From: an uncultured Polaromonas sp.
GTDB taxonomy: Bacteria > Pseudomonadota > Gammaproteobacteria > Burkholderiales > Burkholderiaceae_C
DNA length: 35,724 bases
Direction of reading: 5' to 3'
Assembly: GCA_937863225.1 (NCBI GenBank)
Contig: CALMEI010000069.1
Coordinates: forward strand, 1-35,724
The notes below the pieces were generated by a model. It was not told the DNA's origin, searched no databases, and saw only the letters and a list, made by a program, of their open reading frames with translations. Position numbers and translations under genes: made by a program. Within the stretch, counting starts at the first letter, position 1, and each line of letters begins with the position of its first letter. Of the stretch, positions 26,445-34,945 are shown piece by piece.

Positions 26445-27884
26445 ATGGTATTTTCAAATACACAAGCAACGACCTACAACGATAAAGTTGTCAGGCAGTT
26501 TGCCATTATGACTGTGGTCTATGGTGTAGTGGGTATGCTGGTTGGTGTCATCATCGCAGCACAGCTTACTTGGCCAGAACTCAATTTGGGTATTCCATGG
26601 CTCACTTACGGTCGTTTGCGTCCATTACATACCAATGCGGTGATTTTCGCCTTTGGTGGTTGTGCTTTGTTCGCAACTGTTTATTATGTTGTGCAGCGCA
26701 CCTGTCATGTTCGATTGTTCAGTGACAAGCTGGCTGCCTTTACTTTTTGGGGTTGGCAGGCAGTTATCGTCGCTGCTGTAGTCACATTGCCATTGGGATA
26801 CACAACTGGTAAGGAATACGCTGAGTTGGAGTGGCCGATTGATATTTTGATCACTTTGGTTTGGGTAGCGTATGCAGTTGTTTTCTTTGGAACTGTCGGC
26901 ACACGCAAAGTGAAGCATATTTATGTTGCCAACTGGTTCTTTGGCTCATTTATCATTGCAGTGGCCTTGTTGCATTTGGTTAACAGTGCAGCCATTCCCG
27001 CAGGTTACATGAAGTCATATTCAGCCTACGCTGGTGTGCAAGACGCGATGGTGCAGTGGTGGTATGGACATAATGCGGTGGGTTTCTTCTTGACAGCTGC
27101 ATTTTTGGGCATGATGTATTACTTCATTCCTAAACAAGCTGGTCGCCCAGTTTATTCTTATCGTTTGTCTATCGTCCACTTTTGGGCTTTGATTTTCACT
27201 TACATGTGGGCGGGTCCACATCACTTGCATTACACCGCTTTGCCAGATTGGACACAATCAGTCGGTATGGTGTTCTCATTAATCTTGTTAGCACCCAGCT
27301 GGGGCGGCATGATCAACGGCATCATGACTTTGTCTGGCGCTTGGCACAAACTGCGTGACGATCCCATCCTGCGTTTCTTGATTGTTTCATTGTCTTTCTA
27401 TGGTATGTCTACCTTTGAAGGTCCGATGATGTCCATCAAAACTGTGAATGCATTGTCACACTACACAGACTGGACTGTTGGCCATGTGCACTCAGGTGCC
27501 TTGGGTTGGGTCGGTTTGGTTTCAATGGGCTCTATGTACTACTTGATTCCACGCTTGTTTGGTCAAACCAAGATGTACAGTGTTAAAGCCATTGAAATCC
27601 ATTTCTGGATGGCAACCATCGGTATCGTGATTTACATCGCAGCCATGTGGATTGCAGGTGTGATGCAAGGTTTGATGTGGCGCGCTGTGAACGCTGACGG
27701 TACTTTGACTTATACATTTGTTGAGTCGGTTAAAGCCACCTTCCCGTTCTATGTATTGCGCTTATTGGGTGGTACTTTGTATCTGACTGGTATGTGCATC
27801 ATGCTCTGGAACACCTTGAAAACAGCGTTCAACGGTCGTGTGGCACCAGTTGCCATTGTTGCTAACACAACTGCACACGCTTAA
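26445..27884 (+). CDS. ccoN: cbb3-type cytochrome c oxidase subunit I (CcoN)
   Basis: Catalytic subunit of the high-affinity oxidase, with haem b, haem b3 and CuB. About twelve membrane helices. Characteristic segments: [52 protein letters not shown] and [17 protein letters not shown], which carry the metal-binding histidines. Length 479, normal. Start chosen at ATG 26445, with aagagg at 26434-26439; a GTG two codons earlier overlaps that site. First gene behind the FNR box, followed by ccoO after 21 bp. Confidence 0.97.
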   Translation: MVFSNTQATTYNDKVVRQFAIMTVVYGVVGMLVGVIIAAQLTWPELNLGIPWLTYGRLRPLHTNAVIFAFGGCALFATVYYVVQRTCHVRLFSDKLAAFTFWGWQAVIVAAVVTLPLGYTTGKEYAELEWPIDILITLVWVAYAVVFFGTVGTRKVKHIYVANWFFGSFIIAVALLHLVNSAAIPAGYMKSYSAYAGVQDAMVQWWYGHNAVGFFLTAAFLGMMYYFIPKQAGRPVYSYRLSIVHFWALIFTYMWAGPHHLHYTALPDWTQSVGMVFSLILLAPSWGGMINGIMTLSGAWHKLRDDPILRFLIVSLSFYGMSTFEGPMMSIKTVNALSHYTDWTVGHVHSGALGWVGLVSMGSMYYLIPRLFGQTKMYSVKAIEIHFWMATIGIVIYIAAMWIAGVMQGLMWRAVNADGTLTYTFVESVKATFPFYVLRLLGGTLYLTGMCIMLWNTLKTAFNGRVAPVAIVANTTAHA

Positions 27885-27905
27885 AGAATATAAGGATACA
27901 CAATC

Positions 27906-28532
27906 ATGTCTAATAACAATACAAGCAAGGTATCTCACGAGCGTATTGAAACCAGTAACACCTTGATGATCATTTTGATCTTGGTGGTGCTGTTGTTCGG
28001 TGGTTTGGTGGAAATTGTTCCTCTGTTCTTCCAAAAATCAACAACTGAACCTGTGAAGGGTTTGAAGCCTTACACGGCACTGCAGTTGGCTGGGCGTGAT
28101 ATCTACACACGTGAAGGCTGCTACAACTGCCATTCGCAAATGATTCGTCCTTTCCGTGCGGAAACCTTGCGTTATGGCCCTTATTCGGTAGCAGGTGAGT
28201 TTGTTTACGACCATCCTTTCCAATGGGTTAGCAAACGCACAGGTCCAGATTTGCATCGCGTTGGCGGCAAATACAGTGACCAATGGCAACGTGAGCATCT
28301 GAACAATCCACGTGCATTGGTACCAGAATCAAATATGCCTGCTTACCCTTGGTTACTCAAAAACGAGGTTGATGCTGCATCAATACCAGCACACATGCGT
28401 GCGCTTCGCACCGTGGGTGTCCCCTATACAGATGACGAAATCGCAAAGTCTGCTGAGGAAATCAAAGGCAAATTGGAAATTGATGCTGTGATTGCGTACT
28501 TGCAAGTTTTAGGTACAGCGATCAAGCAATAA
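27906..28532 (+). CDS. ccoO: cbb3-type cytochrome c oxidase subunit II (CcoO)
   Basis: Membrane-anchored mono-haem cytochrome c of the oxidase. An N-terminal helix (about 20-40) is followed by the haem site CYNCH at residues 72-76 and the conserved [18 protein letters not shown] block. [10 protein letters not shown] near residue 140 carries the axial Met region. 208 residues, normal. Lies between ccoN and ccoQ with short gaps. Confidence 0.97.
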   Translation: MSNNNTSKVSHERIETSNTLMIILILVVLLFGGLVEIVPLFFQKSTTEPVKGLKPYTALQLAGRDIYTREGCYNCHSQMIRPFRAETLRYGPYSVAGEFVYDHPFQWVSKRTGPDLHRVGGKYSDQWQREHLNNPRALVPESNMPAYPWLLKNEVDAASIPAHMRALRTVGVPYTDDEIAKSAEEIKGKLEIDAVIAYLQVLGTAIKQ

Positions 28533-28545
28533 ATTTGGGAGTTAT

Positions 28546-28686
28546 ATGATGGATATCAACACCCTGCGCTCAATTGCCACTGTGGTTGGTCTCATTACAT
28601 TCATTGGGATTTTTGCGTGGGCTTACTCGCGCAAAAATCGCGCTGACTTTGATGAAGCTGCCAAATTACCCTTTGGTCAAGATTGA
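28546..28686 (+). CDS. ccoQ: cbb3-type oxidase subunit IV (CcoQ)
   Basis: A 46-residue single-helix protein: helix about 10-25 (IATVVGLITFIGIFAW), then AYSRKNRADFDEAAKLPF, typical of CcoQ/FixQ. ATG at 28546 is preceded by a gggag Shine-Dalgarno; a second ATG follows immediately. Located between ccoO and ccoP as expected. Confidence 0.94.
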   Translation: MMDINTLRSIATVVGLITFIGIFAWAYSRKNRADFDEAAKLPFGQD

Positions 28687-28721
28687 TCTTTAGCGCACTA
28701 TAAATATTAAAAGGAATAAAA

Positions 28722-29633
28722 ATGAGCGACTTTACAAGTAACTTTTGGAATCTGTACGTTGCCGGTATCACCATACTCAGTGTCTTGGCTTGTGTGCTGT
28801 TGTTATGGTTCAGTGGCAAGGCCAAAGCTATGACCGCTACTGACAACACAACCGGACATGTTTGGGACGGTGACTTGCGTGAGATGAATAACCCACTGCC
28901 GCGTTGGTGGGTATACATGTTCGTGATCACCATCCTGTTCGCAGTGGTCTATTTTGCACTGTATCCTGGTTTAGGAAACTACAAAGGCAGTTTGGGCTGG
29001 ACTTCAGCTGGACAGCACAAATCCGAAGTGGACAAGGGCAATGCAGAGACTGCACCTTTGTATGCCAAATTTGCCGCAATGCCTCCTGAAGAAGTTGCTA
29101 AAGATGCCAAAGCAATGGCAATTGGTGAGCGCTTGTTCATGAACAATTGCGCGCAATGTCATGCTTCTGATGCACGTGGTAACAAAGGCTTCCCGAATTT
29201 GACCGACAACGATTGGTTACACGGTGGAACACCTGAAAAAATCAAAGAAACCATCACACAAGGTCGTATTGGCAACATGCCTCCCATGGGTGCTGCAGTG
29301 GGTACCTCTGAAGATGTTCAAAATTTGGCGCAATATGTGCTCAGCCTTTCTGGCAGCCCACACGACTCGGTTAAAGCTGAATTAGGCAAATCGAAGTTTG
29401 TGACTTGCGCTGCTTGCCACGGTCCAGATGGTAAAGGTATGCAAGCCGTCGGTGCCCCTAACTTAACCGACAACATTTGGTTGCATGGTTTTGGTGCCAA
29501 TGCCATTGTTGAGCAAATTAACAAAGGTAAAGTCAACCAAATGCCTGCGCAAAACACATTGCTGACGGCCGACCAAATTCATGTCTTAACTTCCTATATT
29601 TGGGGCTTGTCAAACAAAGCTGCGGCCAAGTGA
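28722..29633 (+). CDS. ccoP: cbb3-type cytochrome c oxidase subunit III (CcoP)
   Basis: Membrane-anchored di-haem cytochrome c. N-terminal membrane segments at about 9-30 and 60-82, with the VWDGDLREMNNPLPRWW motif between. Haem sites CAQCH at 143-147 and CAACH at 229-233, each followed by a PNLTDN-W segment. 303 residues. Ends the ccoNOQP operon: a strong hairpin terminator begins 24 bases after the stop. Start ATG 28722 with aaagga upstream. Confidence 0.97.
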   Translation: MSDFTSNFWNLYVAGITILSVLACVLLLWFSGKAKAMTATDNTTGHVWDGDLREMNNPLPRWWVYMFVITILFAVVYFALYPGLGNYKGSLGWTSAGQHKSEVDKGNAETAPLYAKFAAMPPEEVAKDAKAMAIGERLFMNNCAQCHASDARGNKGFPNLTDNDWLHGGTPEKIKETITQGRIGNMPPMGAAVGTSEDVQNLAQYVLSLSGSPHDSVKAELGKSKFVTCAACHGPDGKGMQAVGAPNLTDNIWLHGFGANAIVEQINKGKVNQMPAQNTLLTADQIHVLTSYIWGLSNKAAAK

Positions 29634-29657
29634 TTCAGACGCTTCGAAAGTAAGGGT

Positions 29658-29690
29658 AATCCCTAGTCTTTGACTAGGGATTTTTTATTT
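29658..29690 (+). terminator. Rho-independent terminator after ccoP
   Basis: Perfect 11-bp stem aatccctagtc/gactagggatt with a 3-base loop, followed by a T-rich run. Separates ccoNOQP from ccoG. Confidence 0.92.
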
Positions 29691-29747
29691 TCAAAACACA
29701 TTTTTTGAAATTGTTGGATGATTGGTCACACTGATTAAGGAAGCTAA

Positions 29748-31187
29748 ATGCAAGACGATAAAGCAAAGAAAATTGTGATTCCAATCGTTGCCGGAATGGA
29801 CGAAGAAACCAAGATGGTGTCTTTGTACCAAGCGCACGTGAAGATACAACCGAAAAGTGTCAAGGGTTTTTTCACCAATTGGCGTTGGGCGATGGTGTGG
29901 ATCACACAAATTGTGTTTTATGGTTTGCCTTGGATAGAGTGGGGTCAACGCCAAGCAGTTTTATTTGATTTGGGTGCAAGACGCTTTTACATCTTTGGTT
30001 TGGTGCTGTACCCACAAGATTTCATATACCTCACCGGAATATTGGTTATTTCGGCGCTCTCATTATTTTTGTTCACAGCCGTTGCAGGGCGTTTGTGGTG
30101 CGGTTATGCCTGTCCACAGACTGTTTACTCTGAAATCTTCATGTGGATTGAAAAGAAAGTTGAAGGTGATCGCTCAGCGCGTTTGCGTTTAGATGGAGAG
30201 TCCATCACATCAACCAACAAATTGTGGCGCAAATCACTGAAGCACTTTTTGTGGATTGCGTTGGCATTGTGGACAGGATTTACCTTCGTCGGGTACTTCA
30301 CACCCATTAAAGAATTGGCAGTTGAATTCGCGCAATGGAATTTGGGCGCTTGGGAAATCTTCTGGGTGTTCTTTTATGCTTTTGCCACTTACGGCAACGC
30401 AGGCTTTATGCGCGAACAAGTGTGTTTGCACATGTGCCCCTATGCGCGCTTTCAAAGCGCCATGTTTGATAAAGACACGCTGATCGTCACTTACGACCAG
30501 GATAGGGGTGAGCCTCGCGGTGCGCGGTCTAAAAAAGCGGATCCAAAGGCCTTGAATTTGGGTGCTTGCGTTGATTGCTCATTGTGCGTGCAAGTGTGCC
30601 CAACCGGCATCGATATTCGCAATGGTCTGCAATACCAATGCATTGGTTGTGGAGCTTGTGCAGACGTCTGTGATGGTGTGATGGATAAATTGGGCTATGA
30701 GCGTGGCTTGGTCCGCTACACCACCGAGCATGCGATGCAAAACAAATGGACCAAAGCCCAAACTTGGCGCCACGTTTTGCGACCAAGGGTTTTGGTCTAC
30801 ACCAGTATTTTGGTGGGGATTGTGATTGCCATGTTGGTGAGTCTCACCACACGCACCCAATTTAAAGTCAATGTGGTGCGCGACCGAGGTGTCATGGCGC
30901 GCATTGTTGAGGGTGGAAAACTTGAAAATTTATACCAACTCCAAGTGATGAACGCGACAGAGAAAACCCAACGCTACAAAATCACGGTTTCAGGTTTGCC
31001 AAATTTGTCAATCAGCTCAGATAACATTGTGACTTTGGACTCAACGCAACAACGTAAACTTGCCGTTCGTGTGCAAGCGCCGTATGATGTGGCTGCACCA
31101 GGGACGCATGAAATACATTTTGAAATAGATGCCATGGATTCTGAAGGGCATTTGTCAGAGAAGACGGTATTTGTCGTTCCGAATTGA
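29748..31187 (+). CDS. ccoG: CcoG (FixG) cytochrome oxidase assembly ferredoxin
   Basis: Membrane-bound iron-sulfur protein of cbb3 maturation, thought to reduce copper for delivery. An NosR/NapH-like membrane part with CGYACPQTVYSE and CLHMCPYARFQ motifs is followed by a 2[4Fe-4S] ferredoxin domain: CVDCSLCVQVCP starting at residue 274 and CIGCGACADVC near 305. Another helix at about 345 follows, then a periplasmic Ig-like C-terminal domain. 479 residues. Aaggaag Shine-Dalgarno before ATG 29748. It follows the ccoP terminator, so it probably has its own promoter in the 57-bp gap; I see no clear FNR box there. Confidence 0.95.
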   Translation: MQDDKAKKIVIPIVAGMDEETKMVSLYQAHVKIQPKSVKGFFTNWRWAMVWITQIVFYGLPWIEWGQRQAVLFDLGARRFYIFGLVLYPQDFIYLTGILVISALSLFLFTAVAGRLWCGYACPQTVYSEIFMWIEKKVEGDRSARLRLDGESITSTNKLWRKSLKHFLWIALALWTGFTFVGYFTPIKELAVEFAQWNLGAWEIFWVFFYAFATYGNAGFMREQVCLHMCPYARFQSAMFDKDTLIVTYDQDRGEPRGARSKKADPKALNLGACVDCSLCVQVCPTGIDIRNGLQYQCIGCGACADVCDGVMDKLGYERGLVRYTTEHAMQNKWTKAQTWRHVLRPRVLVYTSILVGIVIAMLVSLTTRTQFKVNVVRDRGVMARIVEGGKLENLYQLQVMNATEKTQRYKITVSGLPNLSISSDNIVTLDSTQQRKLAVRVQAPYDVAAPGTHEIHFEIDAMDSEGHLSEKTVFVVPN

Positions 31188-31243
31188 TCCCAAATTGACA
31201 GCTGTGATGCTTTACCCGAAACAGTGAGAACAGTGAGAAATTC

Positions 31244-31558
31244 ATGAATCAAAAAATAAGCAATGACCCAACACCATGGTGGAAATTTGGACATCTTTGG
31301 ATGGTCATCGCCGGTCCAGCTTTGGTTGTGGTCGCCAGCTTCATCACTTTGTATCTTGCCATTACACGCCCAGACCCTGTTGTTTCAGAAGATTACTACC
31401 GCAAAGGGATAGAAATCAATAAAACCTTAGACAACCAAGACAAAGCGGATAAAGCGGCGCAAGAGGCTTACCTTGCCAGCATGGCGCCAGCAGGTAAAGC
31501 CAGAAACCATGCCCAAACTGGGGTGAAACTCCCTGAAACGCAAACCGTTAAACCTTGA
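31244..31558 (+). CDS. ccoH: CcoH/FixH family assembly protein
   Basis: A 104-residue protein with one N-terminal helix (VIAGPALVVVASFITLYLA, about 23-41) and the DPVVSEDYYRKGIEINK motif that marks the FixH/CcoH family. It lacks the longer C-terminal domain of some FixH proteins and ends in a charged, Ala-rich tail. Fifty-six bases after ccoG, so probably co-transcribed. Role in cbb3 assembly is known from the family. Confidence 0.9.
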   Translation: MNQKISNDPTPWWKFGHLWMVIAGPALVVVASFITLYLAITRPDPVVSEDYYRKGIEINKTLDNQDKADKAAQEAYLASMAPAGKARNHAQTGVKLPETQTVKP

Positions 31559-31589
31559 TAGCTATTTTGATGCACGAAAGGATACAACC

Positions 31590-31853
31590 ATGATTTCAAG
31601 ATGCATGATGTGGGTGATTTGGCCAGCATTTTTAATGGCTGGCTTGATGGAGGTACTGGTTTTTGCGATGGTTGATCCGCAAGATTTGCATTGGTTTGGA
31701 CAACCTGTGGCGCTGTCGGCACAAGCTGTTTACACGCTGGCGTTTTTTGCTTTTTGGGTCATCACCATGTTGGCCAGTGCAATGACCGTGTTTTTGATTT
31801 CGTCACCAGTTGGTTGCAAACCCTGGTCATCAACCGCGCAAAACAAAGCTTAG
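31590..31853 (+). CDS. Small two-helix membrane protein of unknown function in the cco cluster
   Basis: Not recognised. 87 residues, with hydrophobic helices at about 6-28 and 45-70 linked by DPQDLHWFGQPVALSAQ. The tail is short and polar, with one Cys (SPVGCKPW). ATG 31590 with aaagga upstream; 31 bp after ccoH, so it probably belongs to the same transcript. Convergent with fnr, with only 18 bp between stop codons. Position suggests an accessory part in oxidase assembly or stability, which is inference. Confidence 0.78.
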   Translation: MISRCMMWVIWPAFLMAGLMEVLVFAMVDPQDLHWFGQPVALSAQAVYTLAFFAFWVITMLASAMTVFLISSPVGCKPWSSTAQNKA

Positions 31854-31871
31854 TTTTGATTCAGTGTGGCT

Positions 31872-32600
31872 TTAAATACAAGCCTGTGGATTGACAATGT
31901 CTTTCAAGGCTTGTGTGTTCAATATTCGAACGTGACGCTGCTTCACTTCGACAATGCCTTCTTCAGCAAATTTTGAAAACGTGCGGCTCACGGTTTCAAT
32001 TTTCATGCCCAAGAAACTGCCAATTTCCTCTCGGCTCATGCGCAGAATCAGCTCGGACTGTGAAAACCCACGGGCATGCAAGCGTTGCACCAAATTCAAT
32101 AAAAATGCGGCCAATCGCTCCTCCGCTCGCATGCTTCCCAAAAGCAACATCACACCGTGCTCACGCACAATTTCACGGCTCATGATTTTGTGTACATGGC
32201 GCTGTAAACCATGCACTTCGCGCGACAAATCTTCGATGCGCTCATAGGGCATCACACAGACCTCAGCATCCTCTAGGGCCACCGCATCGCAGCTGTGGTT
32301 GTCGCTGACAATGCCGTCCAAACCAATCACCTCGCCCGCCATTTGAAACCCAGTCACTTGGTCGCGGCCATCTTCGGTCGCCACGCAGGTTTTGAAAAAA
32401 CCAGTGCGAATGGCATACAAGCTGCTGAATTTGTCACCGCTGCGGAACAAGGTGTCACCACGCTTCACATGTCGGCGTGTGGCTACCAAATCATCGATGC
32501 GGTTCAACTCATCATTGTTCAAGCCAATGGGCATGCATAACTCACGCAAATTGCAGTTGGAACAAGCGACTTTGATGGTTTCGTGGTTCATTGAGCTCAT
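31872..32600 (-). CDS. fnr: Oxygen-sensing transcription regulator Fnr
   Basis: CRP/FNR-family regulator that binds DNA when its [4Fe-4S] cluster is intact under low oxygen. Cysteines C13, C16, C22 and C115 match the four cluster ligands of E. coli Fnr. A cNMP-like sensor fold follows (about 30-150). The HTH contains SREEIGSFLGMKIETVSRTF, whose ExxSR recognition residues fit TTGAT half sites. 242 residues from GTG/ATG region at 32600; an in-frame ATG four residues later (MNHET) is an alternative start. Divergent from hemN. The perfect FNR box at ccoN is its likely target. Confidence 0.95.
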   Translation of the reverse strand: MSSMNHETIKVACSNCNLRELCMPIGLNNDELNRIDDLVATRRHVKRGDTLFRSGDKFSSLYAIRTGFFKTCVATEDGRDQVTGFQMAGEVIGLDGIVSDNHSCDAVALEDAEVCVMPYERIEDLSREVHGLQRHVHKIMSREIVREHGVMLLLGSMRAEERLAAFLLNLVQRLHARGFSQSELILRMSREEIGSFLGMKIETVSRTFSKFAEEGIVEVKQRHVRILNTQALKDIVNPQACI

Positions 32601-32699
32601 GGCGTGATTTTGACAGGATTTTTTGCCTCAAACGTACTTTTGCATTTATTTCCCTTGGTGCTGGCTAGGGTTTACGCTGATACAGAATTCGAGTTTGAA

Positions 32700-32713
32700 T
32701 TGACAAGTGTCAA
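32700..32713 (+). promoter_or_regulatory. FNR-like palindrome between fnr and hemN
   Basis: TTGACAAGTGTCAA is a perfect inverted repeat of TTGAC with a 4-base spacer, differing from the FNR consensus by one base per half site. A possible -10 (catagt, 32736-32741) would place it at -41.5 for hemN. It could act on both divergent genes. The regulator is inferred, not shown. Confidence 0.6.
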
Positions 32714-32765
32714 GTAGATGCTAGAACGTTTCTGGCATAGTCGTAGCCTGCAAAAAGGAAAATTT

Positions 32766-34166
32766 ATGATGACTGCGACCGCTGCCGCACCCATTACCGA
32801 AGATTTATTGCGTCGCTACGATGTTTCAGGGCCACGCTATACCTCTTACCCCACCGCAGACCGCTTTGTCGAAGCTTTTTCTGATGCCGATTACAGGCAA
32901 GCACTCACTTTGCGGCGCACCGGTGCTGCGGCAATGACCTTGCCATTGTCGTTGTATGTGCACATTCCATTTTGCGAATCGTTGTGCTACTACTGCGCTT
33001 GCAACAAAATCATCACCAAGCACCATGACCGTGCGGTCGAGTATTTGCGCTATTTAAGCCGTGAAGTGGATTTGCATGTACAGCATTTAGGGCAGGGGCA
33101 AACCGTTTCGCAACTGCATTTCGGTGGCGGCACGCCCACGTTTTTAACTGACGATGAATTGCGCCAATTGATGGCGATGTTGCGTCGCAATTTCGTTTTT
33201 GCACCCAATGGTGAGTACTCCATTGAAGTCGACCCGCGCACCATTGACAATACCCGCTTAGACACCTTGGCCGAATTGGGTTTCAACCGTTTGAGTTTTG
33301 GTGTGCAAGACTTTGACCCCGCGGTGCAAAAATCGGTGCACCGCATACAGCCGTTTGAGCAAGTTGCCGCTCTGGTGCATGCCGCACGTGAACGCAAATT
33401 TGAATCCATCAACATGGATTTGATTTACGGCTTGCCCAACCAAAGCCCCGAATCGTTTGACCGCACCTTGGCACAAGTTAATTCATTGCGGCCAGAGCGC
33501 ATAGCGCTCTATGCTTACGCGCATTTGCCAGAGCGTTTCAAGCCACAGCGCCGCATTGATTCACTTGAAATCCCAAGTGCTGGTGCTAAAGTTTCCATGT
33601 TGTCGCGTTCGATGAAAGCATTTTTGGACGCAGGCTATGTTTATGTCGGTATGGACCACTTTGCATTGCCAGATGATGCCTTGGCCATCGCTAAGCGCCA
33701 AGGTCGCTTGCACCGCAATTTCCAAGGCTACAGCACACAGCCCGATTGCGATTTAATTGGTTTGGGTGTCTCGTCCATTGGCCGTATTGGCGCAACCTAC
33801 AGTCAAAATGCCAAAACGCTGGAAGAATATTACGATTATTTGGACCAAGGCCGTTTCCCAATCGTACGCGGCTTGGCCTTGAGCCGCGACGACGTTTTGC
33901 GCCGCAGTGTCATCATGTCGTTGATGTGCCAAGGCAATGTGTTGTTTGAATCAATCGAATTGGGATTTTTGATTGATTTCAAAAGCTATTTCGCCGCCGA
34001 GATGGAAGTGCTCAAAACATTGCAGGACCAAGAATTGGTCGAAGTGGATGAGCATCAAATTCAAGTCACCGAAATGGGCTGGTTTTTTGTGCGCGCCGTG
34101 GCCATGGTGTTTGACAAGTATTTACAGACAGACCGCACCCGCGCCAAGTTTTCCAAAATCATCTAA
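32766..34166 (+). CDS. hemN: Oxygen-independent coproporphyrinogen III oxidase HemN
   Basis: Radical-SAM enzyme of anaerobic haem synthesis (coproporphyrinogen III to protoporphyrinogen IX). Radical-SAM cysteines in IPFCESLCYYCACNK (Cx3Cx2C). Other family blocks: GPRYTSYPTADRF at the N-terminus, LHFGGGTPTFL, VDPRTID, FNRLSFGVQDFDP and DLIYGLPNQ. The start ATG 32766 follows a good aaggaaa; the frame is open to 32718. Placed next to fnr and downstream of an FNR-like box, as expected for an anaerobically used enzyme. Confidence 0.95.
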   Translation: MMTATAAAPITEDLLRRYDVSGPRYTSYPTADRFVEAFSDADYRQALTLRRTGAAAMTLPLSLYVHIPFCESLCYYCACNKIITKHHDRAVEYLRYLSREVDLHVQHLGQGQTVSQLHFGGGTPTFLTDDELRQLMAMLRRNFVFAPNGEYSIEVDPRTIDNTRLDTLAELGFNRLSFGVQDFDPAVQKSVHRIQPFEQVAALVHAARERKFESINMDLIYGLPNQSPESFDRTLAQVNSLRPERIALYAYAHLPERFKPQRRIDSLEIPSAGAKVSMLSRSMKAFLDAGYVYVGMDHFALPDDALAIAKRQGRLHRNFQGYSTQPDCDLIGLGVSSIGRIGATYSQNAKTLEEYYDYLDQGRFPIVRGLALSRDDVLRRSVIMSLMCQGNVLFESIELGFLIDFKSYFAAEMEVLKTLQDQELVEVDEHQIQVTEMGWFFVRAVAMVFDKYLQTDRTRAKFSKII

Positions 34167-34175
34167 CATCGGTAG

Positions 34176-34874
34176 ATGCAATCTTCTTTGGCCTTAACGG
34201 CACTTTTAATGGGCGTGGCGGGCGGGCCGCACTGCATTGCCATGTGCGGCGCGGCGTGTGCCGGCATTGGGCAAGCCGCAGGTGCACAAAAAAATTCGGC
34301 GATGTGGACCTTTCAATTCGGGCGAGTGATCGGCTATTCCATGTTGGGCGCATTGGCGGCGGCTTCGATGCAAGGTTTGGGGTGGTTGACGGTGCAATCG
34401 GCAGCGTTGCGCCCCGTATGGACCATGTTTCATGCGGCCATGGTAGGTTTGGGTTTGGTCTTGCTCATCAAAGCACAGCAGCCCATTTGGCTTGAATCCT
34501 TGGGTCGCAAAGTCTGGGCCAAAGTGCGCGCCTTCACCCACGGGCGGGGACAGTCAGCGCCTTTGCTCATTGGTACATTGTGGAGCTTGCTGCCTTGCGG
34601 TTTGCTGTATTCAGCGTTGATGGTGGCGACTTTAACGGGCAACGCCATCGAAGGCGCAGTGGTGATGGCCTTGTTTGCTGCAGGCACCAGCGTGTCCATG
34701 ATGGCAGGGCCGTGGTTGTGGCTCAAATTACAAAATTCCAAACAGACCAACATCCAAGGCATGGGCGATTGGGGCATGCGCTTGGCTGGCTTGGCACTCG
34801 CCGCCAGCGCAGCGTGGGCACTGTGGATGGGCTACATGCACGACACCGCCCCGTGGTGCGTGACACCGGTATAA
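34176..34874 (+). CDS. Sulfite exporter TauE/SafE-type (DsbD_2-like) membrane protein
   Basis: A 232-residue membrane protein with about six helices. GVAGGPHCIAMCGAACAG at the N-terminus and LLPCGLLYSALMVA in the middle are the signature of this family, with conserved Gly-Pro-His-Cys and Pro-Cys-Gly motifs suggesting metal or thiol chemistry. Members often sit beside cbb3 oxidase genes, so a role in copper handling or oxidase assembly is more likely here than sulfite export; this is inference. Nine bp after hemN and probably co-transcribed. Confidence 0.85.
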   Translation: MQSSLALTALLMGVAGGPHCIAMCGAACAGIGQAAGAQKNSAMWTFQFGRVIGYSMLGALAAASMQGLGWLTVQSAALRPVWTMFHAAMVGLGLVLLIKAQQPIWLESLGRKVWAKVRAFTHGRGQSAPLLIGTLWSLLPCGLLYSALMVATLTGNAIEGAVVMALFAAGTSVSMMAGPWLWLKLQNSKQTNIQGMGDWGMRLAGLALAASAAWALWMGYMHDTAPWCVTPV

Positions 34875-34876
34875 AT

Positions 34877-34927
34877 TGACCTGTACGCGGCGTATTTATT
34901 GCCTAGAGTGCTATTTTATTTATAGCA
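34877..34927 (-). repeat. Interspersed repeat family A, copy A5 (intergenic)
   Basis: On the minus strand: tgctataaataaaatagca, then ctctaggcaataaatacgcc and gcgtacaggtca. Lies between the convergent ends of the TauE/SafE gene and the acyl-CoA dehydrogenase. Like A4 it has TAG in the frame that is open in the coding copies. Confidence 0.85.
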
Positions 34928-34945
34928 ATCTGGGCTTTGATAACA

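Noticed and set aside
31868-31884. Hairpin ggctt/aagcc between the 87-aa gene and fnr as a terminator
   Set aside because: Stem of only 5 bp with a 7-base loop and no T run; it also overlaps the fnr stop region.
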